NCBI RefSeq assembly: GCF_016894245.1 | Contig: NZ_CP069792.1 | Location: 2,232,001-2,296,000 of the forward strand | Source: Corynebacterium kroppenstedtii | GTDB taxonomy: Bacteria > Actinomycetota > Actinomycetes > Mycobacteriales > Mycobacteriaceae | DNA: 64,000 bases | Reading direction: 5' to 3' | Part shown: positions 38,171 through 46,684 of the stretch, piece by piece | How positions within the stretch are numbered: position 1 is the stretch's first letter | Layout: each line of letters opens with the position of its first letter | The notes under the pieces: generated by a model | What the model was told of the DNA's origin: nothing | Databases searched by the model: none | The model's input: the letters and a program-made list of their open reading frames with translations, nothing else | Made by a program: the position numbers and the translations under genes

Positions 38171-38192
38171 GGTGATTCTCCGGATAATCACC
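38171..38192 (-). promoter_or_regulatory. Inverted repeat in the bioB leader
   Basis: GGTGATT at 38171-38177 and AATCACC at 38186-38192, 8-base spacer, between the proposed promoter and the bioB start. Could be a leader hairpin; its purpose is unknown. Confidence 0.3.
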
Positions 38193-38205
38193 ATCGTTGA
38201 GTTCA

Positions 38206-38234
38206 AGGTTATTCCATTCCTGAACACTGTTCAA
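38206..38234 (-). promoter_or_regulatory. bioB promoter with BioQ-type operator
   Basis: On the minus strand, TTGAAC (38229-38234) and TAACCT (38206-38211) are 17 bases apart and fit -35 and -10 boxes. The -35 box overlaps the perfect palindrome TGAACACTGTTCA (38221-38233), which fits the TGAAC-N3-GTT(A/C) half-sites I recall for the TetR-type biotin repressor BioQ. Binding there would block RNA polymerase, so bioB should be repressed when biotin is plentiful. No bioQ gene is recognised in the window. Confidence 0.6.
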
Positions 38235-38258
38235 TGAGAAACAGCAAGGGGGTGATTT

Positions 38259-39005
38259 CTAGTCAGAGCAGACTTTCCACTGCCCCTCTTCTTTGGTGAA
38301 CAGCATCGTCCCTGTCGAGGTCGCACCATTGAAAGTAGTGTTCACAGAGGCGGTAGCCCGGTCGCCGTCGACTTTGATGTTGGAGATGTTATTAAATTTC
38401 GGAATCGACCCAGCTAAGTTCATCTTGTCAATCGACTCATTAGGCAGAGAATTGATGTTCTGGTCGGAGAACACTTCCGGATGAGCAGCAATCCGATCCT
38501 TGCATGTATAGGCTTTCGTGCTTTCGTAATACTGGCGCACGGTTCCGGAGGTGTCCCCATAGTGGCCGAGAGCATCCTTAATGCTCTCGACGTCGTCTTC
38601 ACTACCGGGCTTTCCATTAATTGGCTTGGGCCCGCTTGACGGGGTTTCGTTCGAATCTGGAACGGTGGGAATATCCGCACCGAGTTTCTCACCGGTAGAA
38701 TGCTGATCCCCCGCAGCATTATCTGATTGTGTTGCGGGAGGCTGTGCTACTCCAGTCGATGATGGGGGCTTCGCAGAAGATCTACTCGACGATGCCTGAG
38801 CTGCAGAAGAACTCTCTTCATCATCCGACGATGATCCGTGTGAACAGGCGGCTAATGCACCACATAGCGATGCAGTCATGAGAAGGGCCCCCCAACGACG
38901 TACCTGCGCGCGAGACTGTCCCCTTTTTTCGCCTTGATCCGCAGCCTGTACCTCATCTACTTCTGACAAAACTACATCTGGCACGACACATAGCTCCTTT
39001 ACCAC
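38259..39005 (-). CDS. Lipoprotein with Ser-rich linker and C-terminal NTF2/cystatin-like domain
   Basis: A 248-residue exported lipoprotein of unknown function. The signal region is unusual: about 35 hydrophilic residues precede the Arg pair and hydrophobic core (RRWGALLMTASLCGALAAC), so the true start may be later. The lipobox is ALAAC with Cys near residue 54. Then follows a Ser/Asp-rich linker to about residue 130, and a C-terminal domain (DVESIKDALGHYGDTSGT, TYTC-like AYTCKD, GDRATASVNTTFNG, KEEGQWKVCSD) whose pattern resembles NTF2-like corynebacterial lipoproteins. Two cysteines there could pair. It is divergent from the TetR gene. Confidence 0.72.
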   Translation of the reverse strand: MVKELCVVPDVVLSEVDEVQAADQGEKRGQSRAQVRRWGALLMTASLCGALAACSHGSSSDDEESSSAAQASSSRSSAKPPSSTGVAQPPATQSDNAAGDQHSTGEKLGADIPTVPDSNETPSSGPKPINGKPGSEDDVESIKDALGHYGDTSGTVRQYYESTKAYTCKDRIAAHPEVFSDQNINSLPNESIDKMNLAGSIPKFNNISNIKVDGDRATASVNTTFNGATSTGTMLFTKEEGQWKVCSD

Positions 39006-39222
39006 TAAGATACCGCGGTCATTCTACCTTTTCCGCTATCAATATCCGCATATTCCCCAAAGCTTCCAGGGTTCTCACAGAGTTTTGACACCTTCGTGCG
39101 ACACGTCCACTGGCGACTAAAGCTAGTCGACGTTGGGCGCCCCGGGCGATGATTACCGTCTTTGCCAAGAACTACGCTATCTTGCTCGAAACGCGGTCCG
39201 CGAACGGTTTATCTTTGAAAGC

Positions 39223-40065
39223 ATGCAGCTCACAACGACGGCGATCATCAAGAGTGCCCTAGAAATTCTGCACGACTACGGATTAGGAGACCTCACGATT
39301 CGGCGGCTCGCCCGTACCTTAGATGTCGCACCAGCTGCACTGTACTGGCATTTTCCCAACAAACAGGCCCTTCTCGGTGGCGTAGCTGACGAGCTCCTTT
39401 CCCCTCTGAATGACCTTAAAGAGCGGCTTCTGGAAAACGTCGATGAGGATGAAGACTCTGTCAATCAGGAGGAATCTAACCGGCACAAAGGATCGCACGA
39501 TTCCGAGTTACTAACATTCTCCGGGAAAGCACCGGCGATGGCGTCGCACCCATGTCTTCCTCAGTGGTATCGGCATGCATATGTATTCTGCGCCGCCTTT
39601 TACCGGCAATGTATCTGTTGTCGTGATGCTGCAGACCTCATATCTGCAGCGCTACCAGCGGGAATGGTATCCAACGACCCTATTGTCGCACTATCGCAGA
39701 TCTTAGGCTCTTCTCTACCTCCTGATGGGAAGGGTTTAATCCACGATGGCTCAACAACACTCATCTCCTTCGTCCTTGGTCTTGCTATCCGAGAGCAGAC
39801 GGCGGCGGAGGCGTCGAAAATTGTTGCTTCCTCAGTTTTTACTACCGACGAAACCCACGGAGGAAACAATGCCGCATCCTCCCCTACAGATGACGACGCT
39901 TCTTCCCCTGCATCAGGCCATCCTCGTGCACCTGAGTGGGACGGTCTTCTAACGCATAACACCGGGAATATTGACGCGTGGAGAGCAGCGGTGAGCACGA
40001 GCGCAGACGCAGGGCTACGAATCATTCTCGACGGCATAGCCCTATCTCACGCGGGGAAATCATAG
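39223..40065 (+). CDS. TetR-family transcriptional regulator
   Basis: DNA-binding repressor type. The helix-turn-helix is near the N-terminus: IIKSALEILHDYGLGDLTIRRLARTLDV then APAALYWHFPNKQALLGGVAD. The C-terminal ligand domain is weakly conserved, contains clustered cysteines (YVFCAAFYRQCICCRD) and ends with a low-complexity Ser/Pro/Asp insert (SSPTDDDASSPASGH), making it 281 residues, long for the family. I chose the ATG at 39223, which has a GAAAG site and lies just before the HTH; the open frame extends to 39133 without conserved sequence. It is divergent from the lipoprotein and 31 bases upstream of glgX; target unknown. Confidence 0.85.
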   Translation: MQLTTTAIIKSALEILHDYGLGDLTIRRLARTLDVAPAALYWHFPNKQALLGGVADELLSPLNDLKERLLENVDEDEDSVNQEESNRHKGSHDSELLTFSGKAPAMASHPCLPQWYRHAYVFCAAFYRQCICCRDAADLISAALPAGMVSNDPIVALSQILGSSLPPDGKGLIHDGSTTLISFVLGLAIREQTAAEASKIVASSVFTTDETHGGNNAASSPTDDDASSPASGHPRAPEWDGLLTHNTGNIDAWRAAVSTSADAGLRIILDGIALSHAGKS

Positions 40066-40083
40066 TTTGTCCGCCCTCACCGC

Positions 40084-40089
40084 TAAAAT
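40084..40089 (+). promoter_or_regulatory. Possible -10 box for a leaderless glgX transcript
   Basis: TAAAAT ends seven bases before the glgX ATG, and no ribosome site precedes that ATG. This geometry is what leaderless mRNAs of actinobacteria show. No clear -35 box. Confidence 0.35.
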
Positions 40090-40096
40090 TAACGCC

Positions 40097-42412
40097 ATGA
40101 CAAATACACAGGAGCAGGCTTCTGAGAAGACCGTCAATAGTGACCACGAGGCCCCAACGAAATCCGGCCTACCAACTTCTCCAGCCACAGATGACGCCAC
40201 AGCCAACGATGGATCGTCGGCGGCATCCTCCGATACCGTCCCTGACCCCATCGTCTGGCCGGGAAACTCATATCCTCTGGGCTCGACATACGATGGCTCG
40301 GGAACGAACTTTGCTCTGTTCTCAGAGGTCGCCGATAGGGTAGAACTCTGCCTGATTGACAGTGATGGCGCCGAGACCCGCATTGATATGCGCGAGGTCG
40401 ACGCCCACATTTGGCACTGCTATCTACCAGGAATTATCCCGGGACAACGCTACGGCTACCGCGTTCATGGCCCATGGAATCCGAATCAGGGTCTTCGCTG
40501 CGACCCGTCGAAAATACTGCTCGACCCCTACGCAAAGGCGTTCGATGGAACATTCGACGGTGACCCTTCCCTGTTCAGCTATAACATCGATAATCCCGAC
40601 GAACGCAATACTGACGACAGCTTGGGCCACACCATGCTGTCTGTCGTCATCAACCCCTACTTCGACTGGGGCTCTGACCGTCTACCACGGCACCCGATGA
40701 ACAAGACCGTTGTCTACGAAGCTCACGTCAAGGGCATGACCATGACGCACCCTGACGTGCCAGAGAATCATCGGGGTACCTATGCGGGTCTCGCCCACCC
40801 TTCGATCGTCAAGTACCTCAAAGACCTTGGTGTAACGGCTATCGAGCTCATGCCAATCCACCAGTTTTATCAGGACGATCGGCTTCATGAACTCGGTCTC
40901 AGCAACTACTGGGGGTACAACACCTTCGGATTCTTGGCGCCGCACCAAGATTACGCAGCTGCCAAGAAACCCGGCGCAGCTGTTTCTGAGTTCAAGAACA
41001 TGGTGCGGACTTTCCACGACAATGACATCGAAGTCATCCTCGACGTCGTCTATAACCACACGGCTGAAGGCAACCATATGGGCCCCACGCTGAGCTTCCG
41101 TGGCATTGACAATGCGGCCTATTATCGCTTGGTCGACGATGACCGCCAGCACTATATGGATTACACCGGTACAGGAAATAGTCTGAATGTTCGGCATCCC
41201 CACACACTGCAATTGATTATGGATTCATTGCGGTATTGGGTGACCGAAATGCATATCGACGGGTTCCGCTTCGACCTTGCGTCAACCCTGGCCCGCGAAC
41301 TTCATGATGTCGATCGGTTGTCAGCATTCTTCGATCTTGTGCAACAAGATCCCATTGTCAGCCAGGTTAAGCTCATCGCCGAGCCTTGGGATGTGGGCGA
41401 AGGTGGCTACCAGGTCGGAAACTTCCCCGCCATCTGGTCAGAATGGAACGGAATGTACCGGGATACTGTCCGAGACTTCTGGCGCGGCGAGCCTGCAACA
41501 TTGGGTGAGTTTGCTTCACGTTTGACGGGATCGTCGGATCTCTACGCCGCTAATGATCGACGTCCTACCGCGTCGATTAACTTCGTGACCGCGCATGATG
41601 GATTCACCCTTCATGACCTTGTCAGCTATAACGACAAACACAACGAGGCTAATAAGGAAGATAACCGCGACGGAGAATCTCACAACCGCTCGTGGAATTG
41701 TGGCGTGGAAGGCCCCACGGAGGATCCCGAGATTATCCAATTGCGAGGCCGGCAAATCCGGAACTTCCTAACGACACTGTTGCTCAGCCAGGGGACGCCC
41801 ATGATCTGCCACGGCGATGAGATGGGTCGTACGCAAAATGGCAACAACAACGTCTACTGCCAAGATTCGGAATTATCGTGGGTGGATTGGTCCCAGGCAA
41901 CAGACAATAAAGATCTGATTGACTTCACCCGACGCTTGATCGAGCTGCGCAATGATCATCCCGTGTTCCGTCGCCGCAGGTTCCTTGCCGGTGGCCCACT
42001 GGGGTACGACGTGCAAGACCGAGATATCGCGTGGATGACACCTGCCGGAACCCTCATGACAACGGCCGACTGGGACCACGACTTCGGACGCTCTCTCATG
42101 GTGCACCTCGGAGGAGAAGCAATCGCTGAACCAGACGAGCAGGGGCAAAAAATCTTCGATGATTCATTCATCTTGTGTTTCAATGCGCACCACGAGCGCA
42201 TAGATTTCACTCTTCCGAAAGACGATGCAGTGAAGGCATCGCGAGATCCCGAAGACACGGATCCTTCATGTCTCTGGAGCGTCGTCGTTGATACGTCGCT
42301 GCCCACTGGATTCTCTGAAGATGATCCAGATGTCTACCAGCCCGAATCAACCGTTCCCGTTGAGAGCCGATCTGTTGTCGTGCTATGCCGGCGACGCCGT
42401 CATTCGGCATAA
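40097..42412 (+). CDS. glgX: Glycogen debranching enzyme GlgX (isoamylase type)
   Basis: Hydrolyses alpha-1,6 branches of glycogen to release maltooligosaccharides, the substrates of TreY further along. An N-terminal beta-sandwich ([28 protein letters not shown]) precedes the GH13 barrel. Catalytic segments are [12 protein letters not shown] (nucleophile Asp), [14 protein letters not shown] (acid Glu) and [21 protein letters not shown] (transition-state Asp). The NSYWGYNT-like [15 protein letters not shown] and [10 protein letters not shown] motifs are typical. Residues 1-55 are a low-complexity Thr/Asp/Ser tail. I place the start at the ATG 40097, within a possible leaderless promoter arrangement. 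Similar to TreX of mycobacteria, which neighbours treY and treZ. Confidence 0.95.
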   Translation: MTNTQEQASEKTVNSDHEAPTKSGLPTSPATDDATANDGSSAASSDTVPDPIVWPGNSYPLGSTYDGSGTNFALFSEVADRVELCLIDSDGAETRIDMREVDAHIWHCYLPGIIPGQRYGYRVHGPWNPNQGLRCDPSKILLDPYAKAFDGTFDGDPSLFSYNIDNPDERNTDDSLGHTMLSVVINPYFDWGSDRLPRHPMNKTVVYEAHVKGMTMTHPDVPENHRGTYAGLAHPSIVKYLKDLGVTAIELMPIHQFYQDDRLHELGLSNYWGYNTFGFLAPHQDYAAAKKPGAAVSEFKNMVRTFHDNDIEVILDVVYNHTAEGNHMGPTLSFRGIDNAAYYRLVDDDRQHYMDYTGTGNSLNVRHPHTLQLIMDSLRYWVTEMHIDGFRFDLASTLARELHDVDRLSAFFDLVQQDPIVSQVKLIAEPWDVGEGGYQVGNFPAIWSEWNGMYRDTVRDFWRGEPATLGEFASRLTGSSDLYAANDRRPTASINFVTAHDGFTLHDLVSYNDKHNEANKEDNRDGESHNRSWNCGVEGPTEDPEIIQLRGRQIRNFLTTLLLSQGTPMICHGDEMGRTQNGNNNVYCQDSELSWVDWSQATDNKDLIDFTRRLIELRNDHPVFRRRRFLAGGPLGYDVQDRDIAWMTPAGTLMTTADWDHDFGRSLMVHLGGEAIAEPDEQGQKIFDDSFILCFNAHHERIDFTLPKDDAVKASRDPEDTDPSCLWSVVVDTSLPTGFSEDDPDVYQPESTVPVESRSVVVLCRRRRHSA

Positions 42413-42460
42413 GTCGACCTGTCATCGCTCAGCCTAAAACTGGTTAAAGTGGAGTGCACC

Positions 42461-44128
42461 ATGACGAATTCCGACACTGACATTTCTTCCCCGGGAAATG
42501 GGATCCCAGCTGACGCCGATTTTTCACAAATTCACGCTGACGATGAGACAAAGCCCACTGAATATATTGCCGCAATCCCAATCCTCGGGGGCACGGCATA
42601 TATCAGTGAAAGCGGAGTAACTATCTCACGAACTCCCGCTGCACAGATTTATCTAGCCCCGGAAACGAAGATTGATCGGGATTCAATTCGTGGTTGGTCA
42701 CGAATTGACCCCACACCCCTTGAACCAGGATTTATCGATCTATTCCTAGATGCAACTCCTCCGACATCGCGGGGACGCTCGCAGTTCGCACCCAACGTTC
42801 TCCGATTTTCACCGGCGCATTCCGTCAACACATCGTCGATTGATTTCGCGAATGAAGCCCTGACTGCAATGCAGGCTGGGGACTTAGATAATTTACGTCG
42901 CATAGCCCGCGCCGTTTCTCATCAAACGAGTTCTCAGTCATCATCCGGCAGCGCATATGGCAAAGATGCAGATAACAACAATGCAACTGACAAAAGCGCA
43001 GGCGACAACCAAGCGCAATCCACTGAGAAGAAACAAGACGATAGCGTTTCCTCGACGGACGACGATGCCCCGCAAAGTGGTTTTCCACAGACTGTCAATG
43101 GAGCACTAGAGTCTTATCCGCCCTCGTTTATTGCTTTTGACGTGGAAACAGCGAACGAAGCCAATGGTTCAATATGCCAATTTGGCATCGTCGTCTATCA
43201 CGAGGGAAAAGAAACTGAATCGCACACGTGGCTGTGCCAACCACCTTCAGCGTGGCCAGATTTCACGCCTGCAACCACCGCAATCCATGGGATTAACGCT
43301 GACACAGTCACTGATGAGCCCTCGTGTCATGACCGGCTGGAGCAACTTGGAGCACTACTCAGAAAAGAAAATCTCCCCATTGTCGCCCACAATGCCAAGT
43401 TCGATATGGTCGCCCTCCGGGACGCGGCTCGGATAGAGAAAGTCGATATTCCGCACATTACTTTCGCCTGCACCTATCTCCTTGCGCGCGCGCTTCGCCC
43501 TGGGCTCCCTAATTACAAATTGACGACAGTGGCTCAATCAGCAGGTTCAGACGCATTTCATCACCACGACGCCTTGGCGGATGCCCGCGCGTGTGGGGAA
43601 ATCATGCTGAGCTTGTGCGGAATGTCCCCCCACGACGCTAAGACACCATCAGGCGTCCAATCGATGGCGGACGTCGTCGAATCAGCTGGGTACACGTTCG
43701 GAACAGTACACGACAATTCGCTATCACTTTTCCGGAAACCGCGGCGATCTCGACCAGATCACCAGCAGTCATCACGAAATGCACAAACGCGGGGAAACCA
43801 TGGTCCTACCAACTGGGAGTCCGTTGCCACTCCCCGCGACATCCCTGAGACGAATACCCACGCCGATCCCAACGGGCCGCTATTTGGCAAAAACGTTACG
43901 CTGACTGGGGAGTTCTCTCCCCTGGATAAAGGACAACTGTGGCAAGCGATAGCGCAGGCGGGCGGGACCGTCGGCAAGAATGTGACAAAGAAGACTACTC
44001 TCCTTGTCTGCGGGGAATGGAATGGGAAGACATCAAAACAGAAACGCGCTGAAGAACTTCAGGACAAAGGGCAAACGATCGAGATCTGGAATCAAGGCCA
44101 GCTTCTCGATGCACTAGACCTCAATTAA
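42461..44128 (+). CDS. DnaQ-like 3'-5' exonuclease with C-terminal BRCT domain
   Basis: A DNA polymerase III epsilon-like protein, here probably a stand-alone nuclease rather than the replicative proofreader. The 555-residue product has three parts. An N-terminal unassigned domain (about 30-130) includes YIAAIPILGGTAYISESGVTI. After an acidic linker, the exonuclease follows (about 225-395): FIAFDVETANEANGS with Exo I Asp and Glu, IVAHNAKFDM with Exo II Asp, and AFHHHDALADARA with Exo III His and Asp. The BRCT domain is at the end (LFGKNVTLTGEFSPLDKG, AGGTVGKNVTKKTTLLVCG). The ATG at 42461 has a GGAG site. It follows glgX by 48 bases. A role in repair is inferred from the domain pair only. Confidence 0.85.
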   Translation: MTNSDTDISSPGNGIPADADFSQIHADDETKPTEYIAAIPILGGTAYISESGVTISRTPAAQIYLAPETKIDRDSIRGWSRIDPTPLEPGFIDLFLDATPPTSRGRSQFAPNVLRFSPAHSVNTSSIDFANEALTAMQAGDLDNLRRIARAVSHQTSSQSSSGSAYGKDADNNNATDKSAGDNQAQSTEKKQDDSVSSTDDDAPQSGFPQTVNGALESYPPSFIAFDVETANEANGSICQFGIVVYHEGKETESHTWLCQPPSAWPDFTPATTAIHGINADTVTDEPSCHDRLEQLGALLRKENLPIVAHNAKFDMVALRDAARIEKVDIPHITFACTYLLARALRPGLPNYKLTTVAQSAGSDAFHHHDALADARACGEIMLSLCGMSPHDAKTPSGVQSMADVVESAGYTFGTVHDNSLSLFRKPRRSRPDHQQSSRNAQTRGNHGPTNWESVATPRDIPETNTHADPNGPLFGKNVTLTGEFSPLDKGQLWQAIAQAGGTVGKNVTKKTTLLVCGEWNGKTSKQKRAEELQDKGQTIEIWNQGQLLDALDLN

Positions 44129-44638
44129 GCATCAAAACCTGATTCGTCGTGTAAACTCCGCGGGCATCAGGCATAGCCCTATGGCTTTTAAGGTTCTCCA
44201 GGTCCACGCTTGAGGCGCGGAGCGGCCAATGACCGGAACCTCAAAATCTAGACCTCCAACGGGATAGACCGACCCAGATAGTATGGATTACACCCCATAC
44301 AACTCAGTGAGGTTTGTCACAACATTTTCTCGTCCTTTACGATGCCCGAATAGGGCAATAATGTGCCCGTTTAGTTGCGGTTAAGTACAAATAGACATCA
44401 CTGCACGTAAACGACCTGACACTCGTCATAAACTCCGGGTCTCCCGCTATTCCACTGCCATAATCTGCGCACGCGACGATGAAAACTCACCAGAAATGAT
44501 CGCAATTTTTTGTCCGATCGGTGTTCATTCAGACATTTTCGGGCTACCATAGAGCGCGACAGATGATCTCCCATAAATAGCGGAGAACGTCTACACGACA
44601 TCGACGTTGCCCATGGTGGCAACATAGAAGGAGTTGTA
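44129..44638 (+). other. 510-base gap upstream of the class I aldolase gene
   Basis: No gene of credible coding character was found on either strand. The first part can pair AGGTTC (about 44189) with GAACCT (about 44235) around internal GGTC/GACC pairs, so it may form a structured element. GTATGG...CCATAC (44281-44300) is an inverted repeat, and a GlxR-type site follows. A TACCAT box near 44545 is a possible -10 for the aldolase gene. The last bases hold its strong ribosome site GAAGGAG. Confidence 0.5.
44306..44321 (+). promoter_or_regulatory. GlxR/CRP-type binding site upstream of fda
   Basis: AGTGAGGTTTGTCACA: the core GTGA-N6-TCAC is perfect for the CRP-family regulator GlxR, which controls carbon metabolism in corynebacteria. 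It lies about 320 bases before the aldolase gene, which is far for direct control, so the start of transcription may be well upstream. Confidence 0.45.
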
Positions 44639-45529
44639 ATGAACCAGGAGCAGGCCACTCGCATGACTGAGGCCAGGGGCTTCATCGCTGCCCTTGACCA
44701 ATCCGGCGGATCCACCCCGAAGGCGCTCCGCGCTTATGGCATCCAAGATGACGAATATTCTTCTGATGCCGAGATGTTTGATCTTGTCCACGCTATGCGT
44801 AGCCGTCTGATTACCTCTCCATCCTTCACTTCCGAGAAGGTACTCGCAGCCATCCTGTTCGAGATGACGATGGACCGCGATATTGAAGGCATTCCTACCG
44901 CCCAATACCTCTGGGAAAAGAAGGGTATCGTTCCGCTTCTCAAGATCGATAAGGGTCTGGCCGACGAAGAAAACGACGTTCAGGTCATGAAGCCCATGCC
45001 TGAACTCGATAAACTCCTCGACCGCGGCGTCGAGAAGGGTATCTTCGGCACCAAGGAGCGTTCGGTTATTAACGCTGCTAACGCTGAGGGCATCCAGGCT
45101 GTTGTTGACCAGCAGTTCGAAGTTGGTAAGCAGGTCCTGGCCAAGGGCATGGTTCCGATCCTTGAGCCCGAGGTCACCATCTCCATCGACGACAAGAAGG
45201 AAGCTGAAGAGCTTCTAAAGGCTGCCCTTCTGAAGGGTCTGGATGACATTCCTGAGGGCCAGCAGGTCATGATTAAGGTCTCCATCCCAACTGTCGATAA
45301 CTTTTACGAAGACCTCATCAACCACCCGAAGGTTATGCGCGTCGTGGCCCTCTCCGGTGGTTACGAGCGCGACGACGCCAACGAGCGCCTTTCCCGCAAC
45401 AAGGGCCTCATTGCATCGTTCTCTCGCGCTCTCCTCGAAGGACTGACCGCTGATCAGTCGCAAGAAGAGTTCGACAACACTTTGGCTACCACTATTGATG
45501 GTATTTACAAGGCTTCGATCGCAGGCTAA
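44639..45529 (+). CDS. fda: Fructose-bisphosphate aldolase, class I
   Basis: Splits fructose-1,6-bisphosphate into two triose phosphates through a lysine Schiff base, without metal. The 296-residue product has the bacterial class I pattern: [78 protein letters not shown] and [17 protein letters not shown]. Codon choice is strongly biased to C-ending and highly expressed forms compared with its neighbours (for example AAG and GAG runs), suggesting strong expression. A GAAGGAG site precedes the ATG and a strong terminator follows. Corynebacteria normally depend on a class II aldolase encoded elsewhere; whether this is an extra or the only aldolase cannot be told here. Confidence 0.95.
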   Translation: MNQEQATRMTEARGFIAALDQSGGSTPKALRAYGIQDDEYSSDAEMFDLVHAMRSRLITSPSFTSEKVLAAILFEMTMDRDIEGIPTAQYLWEKKGIVPLLKIDKGLADEENDVQVMKPMPELDKLLDRGVEKGIFGTKERSVINAANAEGIQAVVDQQFEVGKQVLAKGMVPILEPEVTISIDDKKEAEELLKAALLKGLDDIPEGQQVMIKVSIPTVDNFYEDLINHPKVMRVVALSGGYERDDANERLSRNKGLIASFSRALLEGLTADQSQEEFDNTLATTIDGIYKASIAG

Positions 45530-45581
45530 TAGCGAGCGACAAAAACACTGGGGCTAACCCAAACCCTTTCGTGATGGAATT

Positions 45582-45614
45582 CCGGGTGGCAGTAAAACTG
45601 TCACCCGGTTTTCT
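45582..45614 (+). terminator. Rho-independent terminator of fda
   Basis: Twelve-pair stem CCGGGTGGCAGT/ACTGTCACCCGG (one G-T pair), 3-base loop, followed by TTTTCT, about 50 bases after the fda stop. Confidence 0.88.
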
Positions 45615-45719
45615 CTACGTTGCAGTGCCACATAGTGCGGAAGCGTCACCTAGTAGTGTCCCTCGCCACACAATGAGACCACCGGGAACCATGAGGCAGT
45701 CACATCGTCAATAAGGAGC

Positions 45720-46634
45720 ATGACACCTCATCAGACACATGCTTCGCTCCTTTCCTCCCCGCCTGTTTTACCGGTCGGTGTAGACAACACACGCTCGAAC
45801 ACCGGCACGCTAAGCAGCTCACCGAGTGAAGCCCCCATGCGGAGTTATCAACTCGAACTCCAACTATTGACCCAGGTCTCGCACTACCGTGACGCGCTCG
45901 TTCACCTCGGCGCAGGTCTTGTAGCCCGGCTCATTGATAAACACGGGAGACCCGTCGATCGCGATAGTCTCACTTGCCCAGCGAACCACGCGTGGGGTAG
46001 CGCGGCAGATAATTTCCTGGAGTTCTTCTCTACAGAACAAGGCGTGCGAGTTCACTATTGCTCTCTTAACGCCACTATTCGAGGTGCAACAGGGTGGGAA
46101 CTTCGCACACCACCCCAGCCCCCGCTGGATAGTCGTGACGATTCTTCGTTGCATCCGATGGCATCGGCCCTTTCTCCGATGCAGAGACCTCTGACATGTC
46201 CGCGGTCGAATGAAGAACAGATAACACCCAACGCTCACACTTGGCTTAGCCACCCTATCCTCATAAAAGTCCTCCGAGACTATCTCTACGAACAATGGTC
46301 TCGTCCCATGGTGATCGGATGCACCAATAACGGAAACCTCATCGCCGTGCCCATTAACGACACACTTTCTCTTCTCCGTGCCCATCAATGGTTAAACCGC
46401 CATTGGCCGGATAGTTCGTTTGAAGTCTTCCGGCAACTGTGGGTGATCGACAATCATTTTCCCGAGCCCTGGGTCTTTCCTGAAAAGCAAGTACAGTGGG
46501 ATTCTGGATCTAGCTGTAGCCATACAGAGCCCACTTTGGACACATCAATCCGCGCACGTGACAACGCTCTGTCGTGTCACATGCCCCACATGAAGACACC
46601 ACCTAGCAGCTTTTACGGTGTCAGAGGAAGCTAA
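45720..46634 (+). CDS. Hypothetical protein between fda and treY
   Basis: I do not recognise this 304-residue protein. It has no signal peptide or membrane segment. Residues 1-38 are Ser/Pro-rich; an in-frame ATG at 45837 (MRSYQLELQLLTQ) could be the real start, although an AAGGAG site lies just before 45720 (unusually close). The middle contains LVHLGAGLVARLIDKHGRPV, WGSAADNFLEFFSTEQGVRVHYC, and HPILIKVLRDYLYEQWSRPM; the end is rich in Cys, His and Ser. Codon use looks like that of its neighbours. It ends 50 bases before treY on the same strand and may be co-transcribed with it. Confidence 0.6.
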   Translation: MTPHQTHASLLSSPPVLPVGVDNTRSNTGTLSSSPSEAPMRSYQLELQLLTQVSHYRDALVHLGAGLVARLIDKHGRPVDRDSLTCPANHAWGSAADNFLEFFSTEQGVRVHYCSLNATIRGATGWELRTPPQPPLDSRDDSSLHPMASALSPMQRPLTCPRSNEEQITPNAHTWLSHPILIKVLRDYLYEQWSRPMVIGCTNNGNLIAVPINDTLSLLRAHQWLNRHWPDSSFEVFRQLWVIDNHFPEPWVFPEKQVQWDSGSSCSHTEPTLDTSIRARDNALSCHMPHMKTPPSSFYGVRGS

Positions 46635-46684
46635 ATCCGTGGACACCAACCACCTCCACGGAATGATGAGGAAAGAGGTAGACC

